DNA from: Pelagibacteraceae bacterium AG-349-E10
Lineage (GTDB): Bacteria; Pseudomonadota; Alphaproteobacteria; HIMB59
Assembly: GCA_003281065.1 (NCBI GenBank)
Contig: QCDA01000001.1
Span: 1-64,000 of the forward strand
Reading direction: 5' to 3'
DNA length: 64,000 bases
The translations under genes and the position numbers were made by a program. Below the pieces are notes generated by a model. The model saw only the letters and a program-made list of their open reading frames with translations. It was not told the origin of the DNA and did not search any database. Shown here one piece after another: positions 53,982-61,942 of this stretch (within the stretch, counting starts at the first letter, position 1; every line of letters begins with the position of its first letter).

Positions 53982-54698
53982 ATGAATGATACGCTAGTTA
54001 TAATACCAATAAGATTAAAGGCATCTAGATTTCCAAATAAGCCATTTGCAAAAATTGGTGAGTTACCAATGCTGCATCACGTTTATAATCGTGTAATAGA
54101 TTTTACAGAAAATGTAATTTTAGCTATTTGTGATCAAGAGGTAAAAGATTACTGTGCAAAGATGGATCTCAAGCACGTTATGACAGATCCTAATCATCCA
54201 TCAGGAAGTGACCGTATTGGAGAGGCATTAAAAAAACTTGAGGATACAATAAATTTTAAATACGTAATAAATGTCCAAGGAGATATGCCATTTATTAAAG
54301 ATAACCACATTAATGTATTAAAAGAGAAACTTCTAAAATTTCAAATGAGCACTTTAGCTTGTCCATTCGTAAACTTAAATGAAGCTTATGATAGTTCTAA
54401 AGTGAAAGTCTTAATTGATGAAAATAATTGCGCTTTAGATTTTTCAAGAACATTAAATGATAAACAAAAAGTTAATAAGAATATTTTTCATCACATTGGT
54501 ATCTATGGGTATCATAAAGATTTTTTGTCAAATTTTATCTCTTTATCACCTACTAAAAGAGAGCTCAGTGAGAAACTCGAACAGCTTCGTGTTATTGAAA
54601 CAGATAAAATTGGAATTACAATAATTAAAGAAGAGATTTTGGGAGTTGATACACAAGAAGATTTAGATAGAGTAAATCGATTAATTTATAAAAAATGA
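53982..54698 (+). CDS. kdsB: 3-deoxy-manno-octulosonate cytidylyltransferase
   Basis: Activates Kdo with CTP for lipopolysaccharide core synthesis. The 238 residues begin with the nucleotide-binding IIPIRLKASRFPNKP, then HPSGSDRIGEAL, VINVQGDMPFI and HHIGIYGYHKDFL, with LEQLRVIETDKIGI near the end. All are KdsB signatures. The stop overlaps the pheA start (ATGA). Confidence 0.94.
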   Translation: MNDTLVIIPIRLKASRFPNKPFAKIGELPMLHHVYNRVIDFTENVILAICDQEVKDYCAKMDLKHVMTDPNHPSGSDRIGEALKKLEDTINFKYVINVQGDMPFIKDNHINVLKEKLLKFQMSTLACPFVNLNEAYDSSKVKVLIDENNCALDFSRTLNDKQKVNKNIFHHIGIYGYHKDFLSNFISLSPTKRELSEKLEQLRVIETDKIGITIIKEEILGVDTQEDLDRVNRLIYKK

Positions 54699-55534
54699 AT
54701 AAAAAAATATCTTTTCAAGGAGTCGAAGGAGCATACAGTCATCTTGCGGTGCAAGAGTTCTTTCCTGGGGCAGAACCGTTACCCTGCAAAACATTTGAGA
54801 TTGCTTTAAACGAGGCTGAGATTGGAAATGTTGATTATGCAATGATTCCTATTGAGAACTCTGCTGCAGGCAGAGTAGCTGATATTCATCGATTGATACC
54901 AAAATCTAATTTGCATATTAACTTTGAACATTTTCAAAAAGTTGAACACAAGCTTTTAATTCATCCAGACAGTAAAATTGAAAATATCAAAAATATTATC
55001 AGTCATGAACAGGCCTTAGCACAATGTAGCGATAAAATTCAAAAATTAAATTTAGATATTTTGATCGGAGCTGATACAGCAGGTTCAGCAAAAAAAATCC
55101 ATGATGAGAAAATAATAGATACAGCTGCTATTGCTTCAAGTTTGGCGGGAAAAATCTATGGCTTAAAAGTTATTGATGATAATTTTGCAAACTCTGTTAA
55201 CAACATCACAAGATTTTATATAATGTCTAAAAATGAAAATTTAGAATTTGATGAAACTAAAACATACATTTCATCCTTTTTATTTTCAGTTAAAAATACA
55301 CCAGGATCTTTATTTAAAGTAATGGGGGGATTTGCGACTAATAATGTTAATATGATTAAACTTGAAAGTTATAATTATGGAGCTGATTTCGTCATTACAC
55401 AATTTTATTGTGAAATTGAAGGACATCCTGAACAACAAAACACTAAATTTGCCCTTGATGATATGTATCATTATTGTTCAAAGGTTAGAAAATTAGGAGT
55501 TTTTGAAAAATCTCCATATAGAGTAAGACAATAA
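54695..55534 (+). CDS. pheA: Prephenate dehydratase
   Basis: Converts prephenate to phenylpyruvate in phenylalanine synthesis. Of 279 residues, the dehydratase domain carries FQGVEGAYSHLAVQEFFPG, MIPIENSAAGRV, ISHEQALAQC and the catalytic threonine in NNITRFYIM. An ACT domain for feedback control follows (SPGSLF-like NTPGSLFKVMGGFA, KLESYNYG). It is the monofunctional alphaproteobacterial form without a chorismate mutase domain. It is coupled to kdsB by a 4-base overlap. Confidence 0.94.
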   Translation: MNKKISFQGVEGAYSHLAVQEFFPGAEPLPCKTFEIALNEAEIGNVDYAMIPIENSAAGRVADIHRLIPKSNLHINFEHFQKVEHKLLIHPDSKIENIKNIISHEQALAQCSDKIQKLNLDILIGADTAGSAKKIHDEKIIDTAAIASSLAGKIYGLKVIDDNFANSVNNITRFYIMSKNENLEFDETKTYISSFLFSVKNTPGSLFKVMGGFATNNVNMIKLESYNYGADFVITQFYCEIEGHPEQQNTKFALDDMYHYCSKVRKLGVFEKSPYRVRQ

Positions 55535-55560
55535 CTTCATATTTCTATTTAATACTGTTA

Positions 55561-55566
55561 TAAGAT
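55561..55566 (+). promoter_or_regulatory. Possible -10 element of the SRP RNA
   Basis: TAAGAT ends 5 bases before the predicted RNA 5' end at 55572, within TTATAAGATAATT. No convincing -35 is seen at the right distance. Confidence 0.35.
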
Positions 55567-55571
55567 AATTT

Positions 55572-55659
55572 GAGAATTACATGGGCAACATTTTATGCCA
55601 ATCCGGTCAGGTTCGAAAGAAAGCAGCCGTAACATAAGAGGTTGGGTCGTGTAATTCTC
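55572..55659 (+). ncRNA. ffs: Signal recognition particle RNA, small bacterial type
   Basis: The apical core GGTCAGGTTCGAAAGAAAGC (then AGCC) at 55605-55626 matches the conserved SRP helix 8 with a GAAA tetraloop. A perfect 10-bp outer stem pairs 55572-55581 with 55650-55659, and further pairing fills the arm. It lies 13 bases before dnaX, the usual place for ffs in alphaproteobacteria. The product binds Ffh to target membrane proteins. A short T-stretch follows (55660-55663). Confidence 0.92.
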
Positions 55660-55672
55660 CTTTGAGTCCGTT

Positions 55673-57277
55673 ATGAAACATCAATCGAATATTCTTGCAT
55701 TAAAATATAGACCTTTAAATTTCCAAGATCTAATTGGTCAAGAGTATTTAGTTGAAACTATTCAAAAATCAATACAGCAAAACAAAATTCCTAATGCATA
55801 TATTTTTACAGGTATACGTGGAGTAGGCAAAACAACAACAGCAAGAATTGTTGCAAAAATGTTGAACTGTACAGTTTTTGATAAAAATAATAATCCTGAT
55901 TTAATCAATTGTGAACAAGCAAAAGCTATCACTGAAGATAGACACCCAGATGTTATAGAAATTGATGCTGCATCAAATACAAGCGTTGAAAATGCGAGAG
56001 AGATTATAGAAAATGTAAAATATAATCCTGTTCTGGGAAAATATAAAGTTTATATAGTCGATGAGGTGCATATGCTATCGAAAAGTGCATTTAATGCCCT
56101 TCTCAAAACCCTGGAAGAACCACCCCCTCACTCAAAATTTATATTTGCAACAACTGAGATATCAAAAGTACCTATTACCATTCTTTCAAGATGTCAAAGG
56201 TTCGACTTAAGACGAGTCGAGAAGAAGACACTATCTGATTTTCTAAAAAGCATTGCCAAAAAAGAGGATATAAAAATTTCTACTGAGGCATTAAATTTAA
56301 TTGTGAAGGCTAGTGATGGTTCAGTAAGGGACTCCTTAAGTATATTAGATCAAGCTAATATATTTAAATCACAAAAAGAAATTCAAGTTGAAGAAATCGT
56401 AAACATGCTAGGTTTTGCAAAGCAAAGTGATTTGTATGAATTATCAAAATGTATATTTGATAATAATTTATCAAAACTAATTTCTATTCTTGACGATATG
56501 TATCAAAGAGGTTCTGAGACATCTAAAATCATTGAAGATATGATGAATATAATAAATTGGTCATGCAAATTAAAAATAGATCAAGAACTTATTGAGGATG
56601 AATTTTTAACTGAAGAAGATAAAAATTTTGCTTCTTATGTTATCCAATTTGATAATGGCAAGTTAAATATTTTTTGGCAAAGTTTGATGAAAGGTTATGA
56701 TGAAATTAAAATCTCACCTCAACCTCATTCAACCCTAGAAATGGTAATGCTTAGGTGTGCTTTCTTGTTAAATGATAATCAATTAACAGACTTAGTAGAA
56801 AAAAAAAAGTCTGAAATAAATCAGAATACAATTCAATCCTCTCCTAATATTGAGCAAGTAATTCAAAACAAAGTTGAACAAGTATCACAAATTTCTCTAA
56901 AAGAAAAAATTGATATTCATCAGAAATTTTTTCAATTTTATGGAAAAAATTTCTCACCTCTTATGGCAGGAATTATTATTGAAAATGTTGAAATTATTGA
57001 TTTTTCAGAGAAAAATAAAATATTACGATTAAATGTGTCTGACAAAAATTTCAACGGAAGTGAAGAATTATACAATAATTTGGAAAATGATTACAAAATC
57101 GAAATGAAACTTAAAACAGAAATAACAACTTTAGAAACAATTAAGTCTCTCTATAAAAAAGAATTAATTGACCAGGAGATGAAGACTGATGAATTTAAAA
57201 AAGTTCTTGCTAAATTTCCTAATGCAAAGATTATAGATATTGAAGAATTAGAAAGAGGTGATGGAAATGATGGGTAA
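55673..57277 (+). CDS. dnaX: DNA polymerase III subunits gamma and tau
   Basis: Clamp-loader ATPase of 534 residues. Walker A is GIRGVGKTT (48-56), DEVHMLS is Walker B, the SRC sensor is in ILSRCQRFDLRR, and SVRDSLSILDQ is sensor 2. Domain III, which forms the oligomer, ends near residue 365 (HSTLEMVMLRCAFLL), and a tau-specific C-terminal part follows. The zinc module normally has four cysteines; here only C66 and C80 remain. Just after domain III an A10 run (56799-56808) is followed by stops in both shifted frames, a possible source of the short gamma form. It overlaps ybaB by about 17 bases. Confidence 0.95.
   Translation: MKHQSNILALKYRPLNFQDLIGQEYLVETIQKSIQQNKIPNAYIFTGIRGVGKTTTARIVAKMLNCTVFDKNNNPDLINCEQAKAITEDRHPDVIEIDAASNTSVENAREIIENVKYNPVLGKYKVYIVDEVHMLSKSAFNALLKTLEEPPPHSKFIFATTEISKVPITILSRCQRFDLRRVEKKTLSDFLKSIAKKEDIKISTEALNLIVKASDGSVRDSLSILDQANIFKSQKEIQVEEIVNMLGFAKQSDLYELSKCIFDNNLSKLISILDDMYQRGSETSKIIEDMMNIINWSCKLKIDQELIEDEFLTEEDKNFASYVIQFDNGKLNIFWQSLMKGYDEIKISPQPHSTLEMVMLRCAFLLNDNQLTDLVEKKKSEINQNTIQSSPNIEQVIQNKVEQVSQISLKEKIDIHQKFFQFYGKNFSPLMAGIIIENVEIIDFSEKNKILRLNVSDKNFNGSEELYNNLENDYKIEMKLKTEITTLETIKSLYKKELIDQEMKTDEFKKVLAKFPNAKIIDIEELERGDGNDG
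56799..56808 (+). other. Candidate slippage site in dnaX (A10 then G)
   Basis: Ten A residues at codons 376-379 (E-K-K-K). A gain of one A, or -1 slip, gives V then TGA (380 residues); a loss of one A gives S-L-K then TAA (381 residues). Both truncated products end just after the oligomerisation domain, as gamma does. Confidence 0.45.
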
Positions 57278-57593
57278 TATGGGCGGTATGATGAAAAAAG
57301 TCCAAGAAATGCAAGCCAAAATGCAAGAAATGCAAAAGGAGCTTGAGAATAAAACCGTTGAGGCTGAGTCAGGAGGAGGAATGGTTAAAGTTATAATGAA
57401 TGGTAAACAAATTGTTCAATCAATTGATATAGATCCATCACTGTTGTCTTCTGATGAAAAAGAGGTATTGGAGGATTTAATCAAAGCAGCACTCAATCAA
57501 GCTAAAGAAAAAGTTGAGGAAATGTCAGCTGAAGAAATGAAAAAAATAACTGGTGGGTTACCATTGCCTCCAGGAATGAAGATGCCTTTTTAA
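57261..57593 (+). CDS. ybaB: YbaB/EbfC nucleoid-associated protein
   Basis: Small DNA-binding dimer of about 110 residues. The methionine-rich N-terminal helix (GMMKKVQEMQAKMQEMQ), ESGGGMVKVIMNGK and IDPSLLSSDEKEVLEDLIKA are family signatures, followed by GGLPLPPGMKMPF. The order dnaX-ybaB-recR is classical. Several in-frame starts (GTG 57258, ATG 57261, 57267, 57270) follow AGAGG at 57253-57257; the exact one is not settled. Confidence 0.92.
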   Translation: MEMMGNMGGMMKKVQEMQAKMQEMQKELENKTVEAESGGGMVKVIMNGKQIVQSIDIDPSLLSSDEKEVLEDLIKAALNQAKEKVEEMSAEEMKKITGGLPLPPGMKMPF

Positions 57594-57594
57594 A

Positions 57595-58191
57595 TTGTCT
57601 CAAGACGAACTTCAAAAATTTATTAATTTAATTTCTAGGCTACCTGGAATTGGCCAACGTTCAGCACAAAGAATAGCCTTATATTTGATAAAAAATAAAC
57701 AAGAATTAATGTTACCTTTAGGAGAAAGTATAAAGGAAACTGCTTCTGTGGTAAAAAAATGCACCAATTGTGGAATATTAGATGTTATTGTTCCATGTAA
57801 AATTTGCTCTTCAGAAAATAGATCAAAAACTACAATATGCATCGTTGAAGATATGGCTGATGTATGGGCATTTGAAAGATCTGGATATCATAAAGGTCTT
57901 TATCATGTTATTGGCGGGCTTTTATCAGCCTCAAAAAATTTTACAGAACAGGATTTAAATTTAAATAAACTCAAAGAAAGAATTATAAACAATCAAGTAC
58001 AAGAAATTATTTTAGCATTGAGCGCAACAATTGAGGGACAAACTACAGCCTTAGTAATAAAGGATAAACTAGAAAATCAAAATATTAAAATTACGCAACT
58101 CGCATATGGTGTTCCTGTAGGAAGTGAAATTCATTATCTAGATGATAATACCTTAGGGGCAGCTTTAGAGTCGCGTAAAAACTTAAGCTAA
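57595..58191 (+). CDS. recR: Recombination protein RecR
   Basis: Works with RecF/RecO in recombinational repair. The 198 residues hold the helix-hairpin-helix ISRLPGIGQRSAQRIAL, the four-cysteine zinc finger CTNCGILDVIVPCKIC, and the Toprim domain (TICIVEDMADVWAFE, YHVIGGLLSA). It starts at TTG one base after the ybaB stop, the only start compatible with the conserved N-terminus. Confidence 0.94.
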   Translation: MSQDELQKFINLISRLPGIGQRSAQRIALYLIKNKQELMLPLGESIKETASVVKKCTNCGILDVIVPCKICSSENRSKTTICIVEDMADVWAFERSGYHKGLYHVIGGLLSASKNFTEQDLNLNKLKERIINNQVQEIILALSATIEGQTTALVIKDKLENQNIKITQLAYGVPVGSEIHYLDDNTLGAALESRKNLS

Positions 58192-58218
58192 TTTGATCAG
58201 CACTAACACTCTAAAAGT

Positions 58219-58248
58219 TTGATTTATTGTCTCTGATAACTGTATAAA
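58219..58248 (+). promoter_or_regulatory. Possible promoter for def-fmt-truA
   Basis: TTGATT (58219-58224), 18-base spacer, TATAAA (58243-58248), in the 71-base gap after recR. Transcription would begin about 7 bases before the def ATG at 58263, giving an almost leaderless message; no Shine-Dalgarno site precedes def, which fits. Confidence 0.4.
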
Positions 58249-58262
58249 CTATATTAAATTCC

Positions 58263-58775
58263 ATGTTGAAGCTTATTTATGCTCCCGATCCCATATTAAA
58301 AAAAGAGAGTTTATCTATTCCTCAGGTAGACGATCATCATAGGGAACTTATAAAACAAATGTATGAGATTATGTATTCTTCGAATGGAGTTGGTTTAGCT
58401 GCTCCACAGATAGGTCTAAATATTCGCATATTTGTTCTTGATGCAGGCTCAAGAGATGAAGAAAAAAAACCTATCACAATGATAAATCCTAAAATTATAT
58501 CATTACATGAAAATAAAGTTCCATATGAAGAGGGTTGTTTATCTTTCCCAGAGCATTTTGCAGAAATAGACCGTCCTGAAAAAATTAAGTTAGAGTATAT
58601 TGATGAGAACAACTCAAAAAAAATCTCTACATTTACAGGTTTTGAGTCGAGGATAATACAACATGAATTGGATCACTTAAACGGTATTTTATTCGTTGAC
58701 CATTTAAGTCGTTTAAAAAGAGACGTGATTATCAGAAAGATGAAAAAGTATAAAAAAGAAAAAGAAATAATTTAA
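58263..58775 (+). CDS. def: Peptide deformylase
   Basis: Removes the formyl group from new proteins. The 170 residues have all three motifs: GVGLAAPQIG, EEGCLSFPE with metal ligand C92, and QHELDHLNG with H134, E135 and H138. fmt begins directly after the stop. Length and motifs are those of the type I enzyme. Confidence 0.96.
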   Translation: MLKLIYAPDPILKKESLSIPQVDDHHRELIKQMYEIMYSSNGVGLAAPQIGLNIRIFVLDAGSRDEEKKPITMINPKIISLHENKVPYEEGCLSFPEHFAEIDRPEKIKLEYIDENNSKKISTFTGFESRIIQHELDHLNGILFVDHLSRLKRDVIIRKMKKYKKEKEII

Positions 58776-59705
58776 ATGAAAAAAAAACGTGTAGTTTATT
58801 TTGGTTCACCAGAATTTTCTCTTCCTCCTCTTAAGACCCTCTATCTTGGGGGATATGATATAGTGGGGGTCTATACACAAGAGCCAAAAAAAAAATTTAG
58901 AGGACAAAAAAAATATAATACGCCAGTTCAACAATGGGCAGAAGGTCAACTTCTACCTGTTTTTACTCCCAAAATACTTGATGATACATCTTTGAAAGAA
59001 TTTCAATCATTAAAGCCTGATGTCGCGATCCTTTTTGCTTATGGTAAAATAGTTCCACTTAATTGGTTAAACACTCCTTTAAATGGTTTTATAAATATAC
59101 ATGCCTCACTTTTACCAAGATGGAGAGGTGCGGCACCTGTTCAAAGAGCCATTGAAAATAATGATAAAGAGACAGGTATTACAATTATAAAAATGAACAA
59201 TAAAATTGATGAAGGTCCAATTTTAGTCCAGCAGAATATAGAAATTAATGAATTAACTGATGGTAAACAACTAATTGATCAAATCAGTCATGAATCTTGC
59301 TCATTGATATATAATACGTTAAAAAAATATTTTTTAGGTCAAATCCAATTAAAAGAACAAGACCATTCACAATCTACATATGCAAATAAAATAAACAAAT
59401 TTGAAACACAAGTAGATTGGGGATTATCTGCTAGTATAATTGAAAAAAAAGTAAGGGCTTTTTACCCATCACCAGCAATGTGGTTTAAATATAAGGGTCA
59501 GAGATTTAAAATTTTAAAAGCTAAAATATCTAACTTACAAGATGAAAAGGGCAAGATTATTAACTTACCTCTAACTATAGCATGTAAAAATAACAGTCTA
59601 GATATTTTAGAAATTCAAGCTGAAGGAAAGAAACCATTAAACATTAAAGAATTTGTTTTAGGGAATAATCAATTTCAATTAAATGCAATAATCGATAATG
59701 ACTAA
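58776..59705 (+). CDS. fmt: Methionyl-tRNA formyltransferase
   Basis: Formylates initiator Met-tRNA. The 309 residues show YFGSPEFSLPPLKTL, the formyl-transfer site NIHASLLPRWRGAAPVQRAI with catalytic Asn-His, and Asp in KIDEGPILV. The C-terminal domain binding tRNA follows from about residue 205. It starts immediately after def and overlaps truA by 8 bases, the standard def-fmt-truA order. Confidence 0.96.
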   Translation: MKKKRVVYFGSPEFSLPPLKTLYLGGYDIVGVYTQEPKKKFRGQKKYNTPVQQWAEGQLLPVFTPKILDDTSLKEFQSLKPDVAILFAYGKIVPLNWLNTPLNGFINIHASLLPRWRGAAPVQRAIENNDKETGITIIKMNNKIDEGPILVQQNIEINELTDGKQLIDQISHESCSLIYNTLKKYFLGQIQLKEQDHSQSTYANKINKFETQVDWGLSASIIEKKVRAFYPSPAMWFKYKGQRFKILKAKISNLQDEKGKIINLPLTIACKNNSLDILEIQAEGKKPLNIKEFVLGNNQFQLNAIIDND

Positions 59706-60435
59706 TATAAAACTTACAATTGAATATCATGGTTTACCTTATTGTGGTTGGCAATATCAAAAAAATGAGAAAACTGTGCAAGGTGAAATAGAAAAAGCAA
59801 TATTTAAATTTTCTGGTGAAAAAAAAACTATTCAAGGTGCTGGAAGAACAGATGCTGGTGTTCACGCTATTGGACAATGTGCCAATTTTGAGTTAGAAAA
59901 AAAATTTGATGTCTATCAAATTCTAAGTGGAATTAATTTTCACCTCGGGACTGAAAAGATAAGAGTTACTAAAGTTGAAAGTGTTGATAATGAATTTAAT
60001 GCTCGTTTTACTGCTAAAAATAAAATTTATAATTATCAAGTTTTCAATAGTCTAGCCCCATCAGTTATTGAGGATGATTTTAGTATTCACATTCGTCAAC
60101 CTTTAGATTTAGAGGCAATGCAAGATGCAATTAAGCTGTTTATTGGTAAACATGATTTTTCTTCGTTTAGAGCACATGGTTGTCAAGCTAACAAACCGCT
60201 TAGAACTATTGACGAGGCATCAATTGATATTAAAGGTAATAAAATTATTTTTGTATTCAAGGCACAGTCCTTCCTTTATCAACAGATTAGAATAATGGTT
60301 GGATCTTTATTGGAAGTTGGATTAAAAAATAAAAATACTAATTGGATAAGAGAATTAATTGAAGCTAAGGATAGAAGCTTAGCAGGACCAACGGTCCCTT
60401 CAAAAGGTTTGATTTTAAAGGAGATATATTATTAA
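59698..60435 (+). CDS. truA: tRNA pseudouridine(38-40) synthase
   Basis: Forms pseudouridine in the anticodon arm of many tRNAs. The 245 residues contain GAGRTDAGVHAIG with the catalytic aspartate D52, NARFTAKNKIYNYQVFN and the C-terminal FLYQQIRIMVGSLLEVG. It overlaps fmt by 8 bases. Its last codons carry the ribosome-binding site of the glycosyltransferase gene that follows. Confidence 0.95.
   Translation: MTNIKLTIEYHGLPYCGWQYQKNEKTVQGEIEKAIFKFSGEKKTIQGAGRTDAGVHAIGQCANFELEKKFDVYQILSGINFHLGTEKIRVTKVESVDNEFNARFTAKNKIYNYQVFNSLAPSVIEDDFSIHIRQPLDLEAMQDAIKLFIGKHDFSSFRAHGCQANKPLRTIDEASIDIKGNKIIFVFKAQSFLYQQIRIMVGSLLEVGLKNKNTNWIRELIEAKDRSLAGPTVPSKGLILKEIYY
60417..60423 (+). promoter_or_regulatory. 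Shine-Dalgarno site supporting an ATT start for the glycosyltransferase
   Basis: AAAGGAG inside the last codons of truA, 7 bases before ATT 60431. No ATG, GTG or TTG lies between it and the ATG at 60491, which is too far away (67 bases) to be served by it. Confidence 0.7.
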
Positions 60436-61480
60436 CATTCTTATTTACACACAATGTTTTGCACCCAAAGTAGGTGGTATTGAGTCTGTAATGACAAATA
60501 TAGCTCAACATGCATTTAACACGCAAAATAAAGTAACAGTTCTCTCTGATGGATCTAAACTGTTTTCTTCAGATTTTGATAGTAAATGTAAGTTTGATAT
60601 ACACAGATTTGATCAAATCAAGTTTCTTAGAAAAAGAATTAAATCAAGTTTTGCTCAGAATTTTTTAAACAAAAATAAAATTGATATTATTTTTTTTGAT
60701 AGTTGGAAATCACTAGAGCTATTTAATAATACTAATGATATTAAAAAAATTTGTTTAGCTCATGGAAATGAAATACTAAAATTAAGTGATAAAAATAGAA
60801 TTTTTAATTCTTTAAATAAAGCGGATTTAATAATCTATAATTCTCAATTTACTAAAAATAAAACATTTAAAAATTTTAAAAATTTAAAAAAATTTAATCA
60901 TAAAATAATATATCCAGCTTTTATAAAAAAAATCTCTAAAAATAAAAATAATAAAAAAAAATATGATTTATGCACTGTAGCCAGACTAGAATACAGAAAG
61001 GGTCACCACTTAGTATTTGAAGCAATGTCTATAATAAGAAATGAATATAAAATTATTCTTAAATATGCCATTCTTGGAGATGGACCAGAATTATCAAGAT
61101 TAAAGGATTTAGTTTTGAAATTTTCACTACAAAGGCAGGTAGATTTCATACACCACGAAGTCTCAAGTGAAAAAATTTTTAAGAATTCTTCTGTTCATAT
61201 AATGCCAACTATAACCACACCTGAAAGTATTGAGGGCTTTGGAATATCCAATGTTGAAGCAGCTTCTTATGGATTACCTTGCATAGTCAGTAATAGCGCT
61301 GGAACTCCAGAGTCAATAGGTAACAATGGTATAATTGTAAAAGAAAATAACCTCAAACAACTTGTCAAAGCAATTATCGATATTTTCAAGAAGTATAAAA
61401 GTTATAGTAAAAAAAGTTACTTATTTGCTAACAATTTTGAGTCAAATAAAAAAATAAAAGAATATTTAAATTCTATCTAA
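60431..61480 (+). CDS. Glycosyltransferase family 4-type protein, probable ATT start
   Basis: GT-B glycosyltransferase of about 349 residues, likely acting in cell-surface polysaccharide synthesis. The C-terminal nucleotide-sugar domain has CTVARLEYRKGHHLVFEAM, ILGDGPELSRLKDL and the ESIEGFGISNVEAASYGLPC block with the E-x7-E pattern. The frame is open back to 60419, and upstream of the first ATG (60491) it encodes the conserved GT-B first strand, (I)NILIYTQCFAPKVGGIESV. Starting at ATT 60431 restores this strand and its glycine loop, with a good ribosome site 7 bases away. It overlaps the convergent peroxiredoxin gene by 15 bases. Confidence 0.84.
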   Translation: MNILIYTQCFAPKVGGIESVMTNIAQHAFNTQNKVTVLSDGSKLFSSDFDSKCKFDIHRFDQIKFLRKRIKSSFAQNFLNKNKIDIIFFDSWKSLELFNNTNDIKKICLAHGNEILKLSDKNRIFNSLNKADLIIYNSQFTKNKTFKNFKNLKKFNHKIIYPAFIKKISKNKNNKKKYDLCTVARLEYRKGHHLVFEAMSIIRNEYKIILKYAILGDGPELSRLKDLVLKFSLQRQVDFIHHEVSSEKIFKNSSVHIMPTITTPESIEGFGISNVEAASYGLPCIVSNSAGTPESIGNNGIIVKENNLKQLVKAIIDIFKKYKSYSKKSYLFANNFESNKKIKEYLNSI

Positions 61481-61942
61481 AATAGCCTCATAGCTTGTTT
61501 CTTTTAATTCACCTGGATTATCACAAATTAATTTTTCAACTTTAAGATTATTTATTAGGATAATTGAACGAATAAGTCTCTGACCCATAAAGCTTTTTTC
61601 ATGATTTCTTATTAATTTAGAAGATAATAAAAATTCATTATTTCCATCTGATAAAAATAAAATTTCTGACTCACCTAACTCTTTTCTCCACAAATCAAGC
61701 ACGTAAGGATCATTAGTGGTCATGCAACAAATTTGATCAATTTGCTTTTCAGACATCAACTTTTTTGCACCTTTAATAAATGGAGGAAGATGTTGTATGT
61801 GACATGTTGAAGTAAATGCTCCTGGGACACAAATTATCATTGCCCTTTTAAATTTGAAGTTGTTGTGTAATCCAAAATTTTTTGTACCATCTGCCGAAAC
61901 AGATCTTAAAGTAATATCAGGAATTAAATCTCCTTCTTTCAA
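61466..61942 (-). CDS. Peroxiredoxin, Prx5/AhpE-like type
   Basis: Thiol peroxidase of 158 residues. The peroxidatic cysteine is C47 in VPGAFTSTCHIQHLP, where the usual family motif has PGAFTPTCS; WRKELGESEILFLSDGNNEF is the typical Prx5 middle part. Two adjacent cysteines (QICCM) could resolve the disulfide. The fold is thioredoxin-like and cytoplasmic, with no signal. It overlaps dapE by 4 bases and converges with the glycosyltransferase gene. Confidence 0.88.
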   Translation of the reverse strand: MKEGDLIPDITLRSVSADGTKNFGLHNNFKFKRAMIICVPGAFTSTCHIQHLPPFIKGAKKLMSEKQIDQICCMTTNDPYVLDLWRKELGESEILFLSDGNNEFLLSSKLIRNHEKSFMGQRLIRSIILINNLKVEKLICDNPGELKETSYEAILDRI

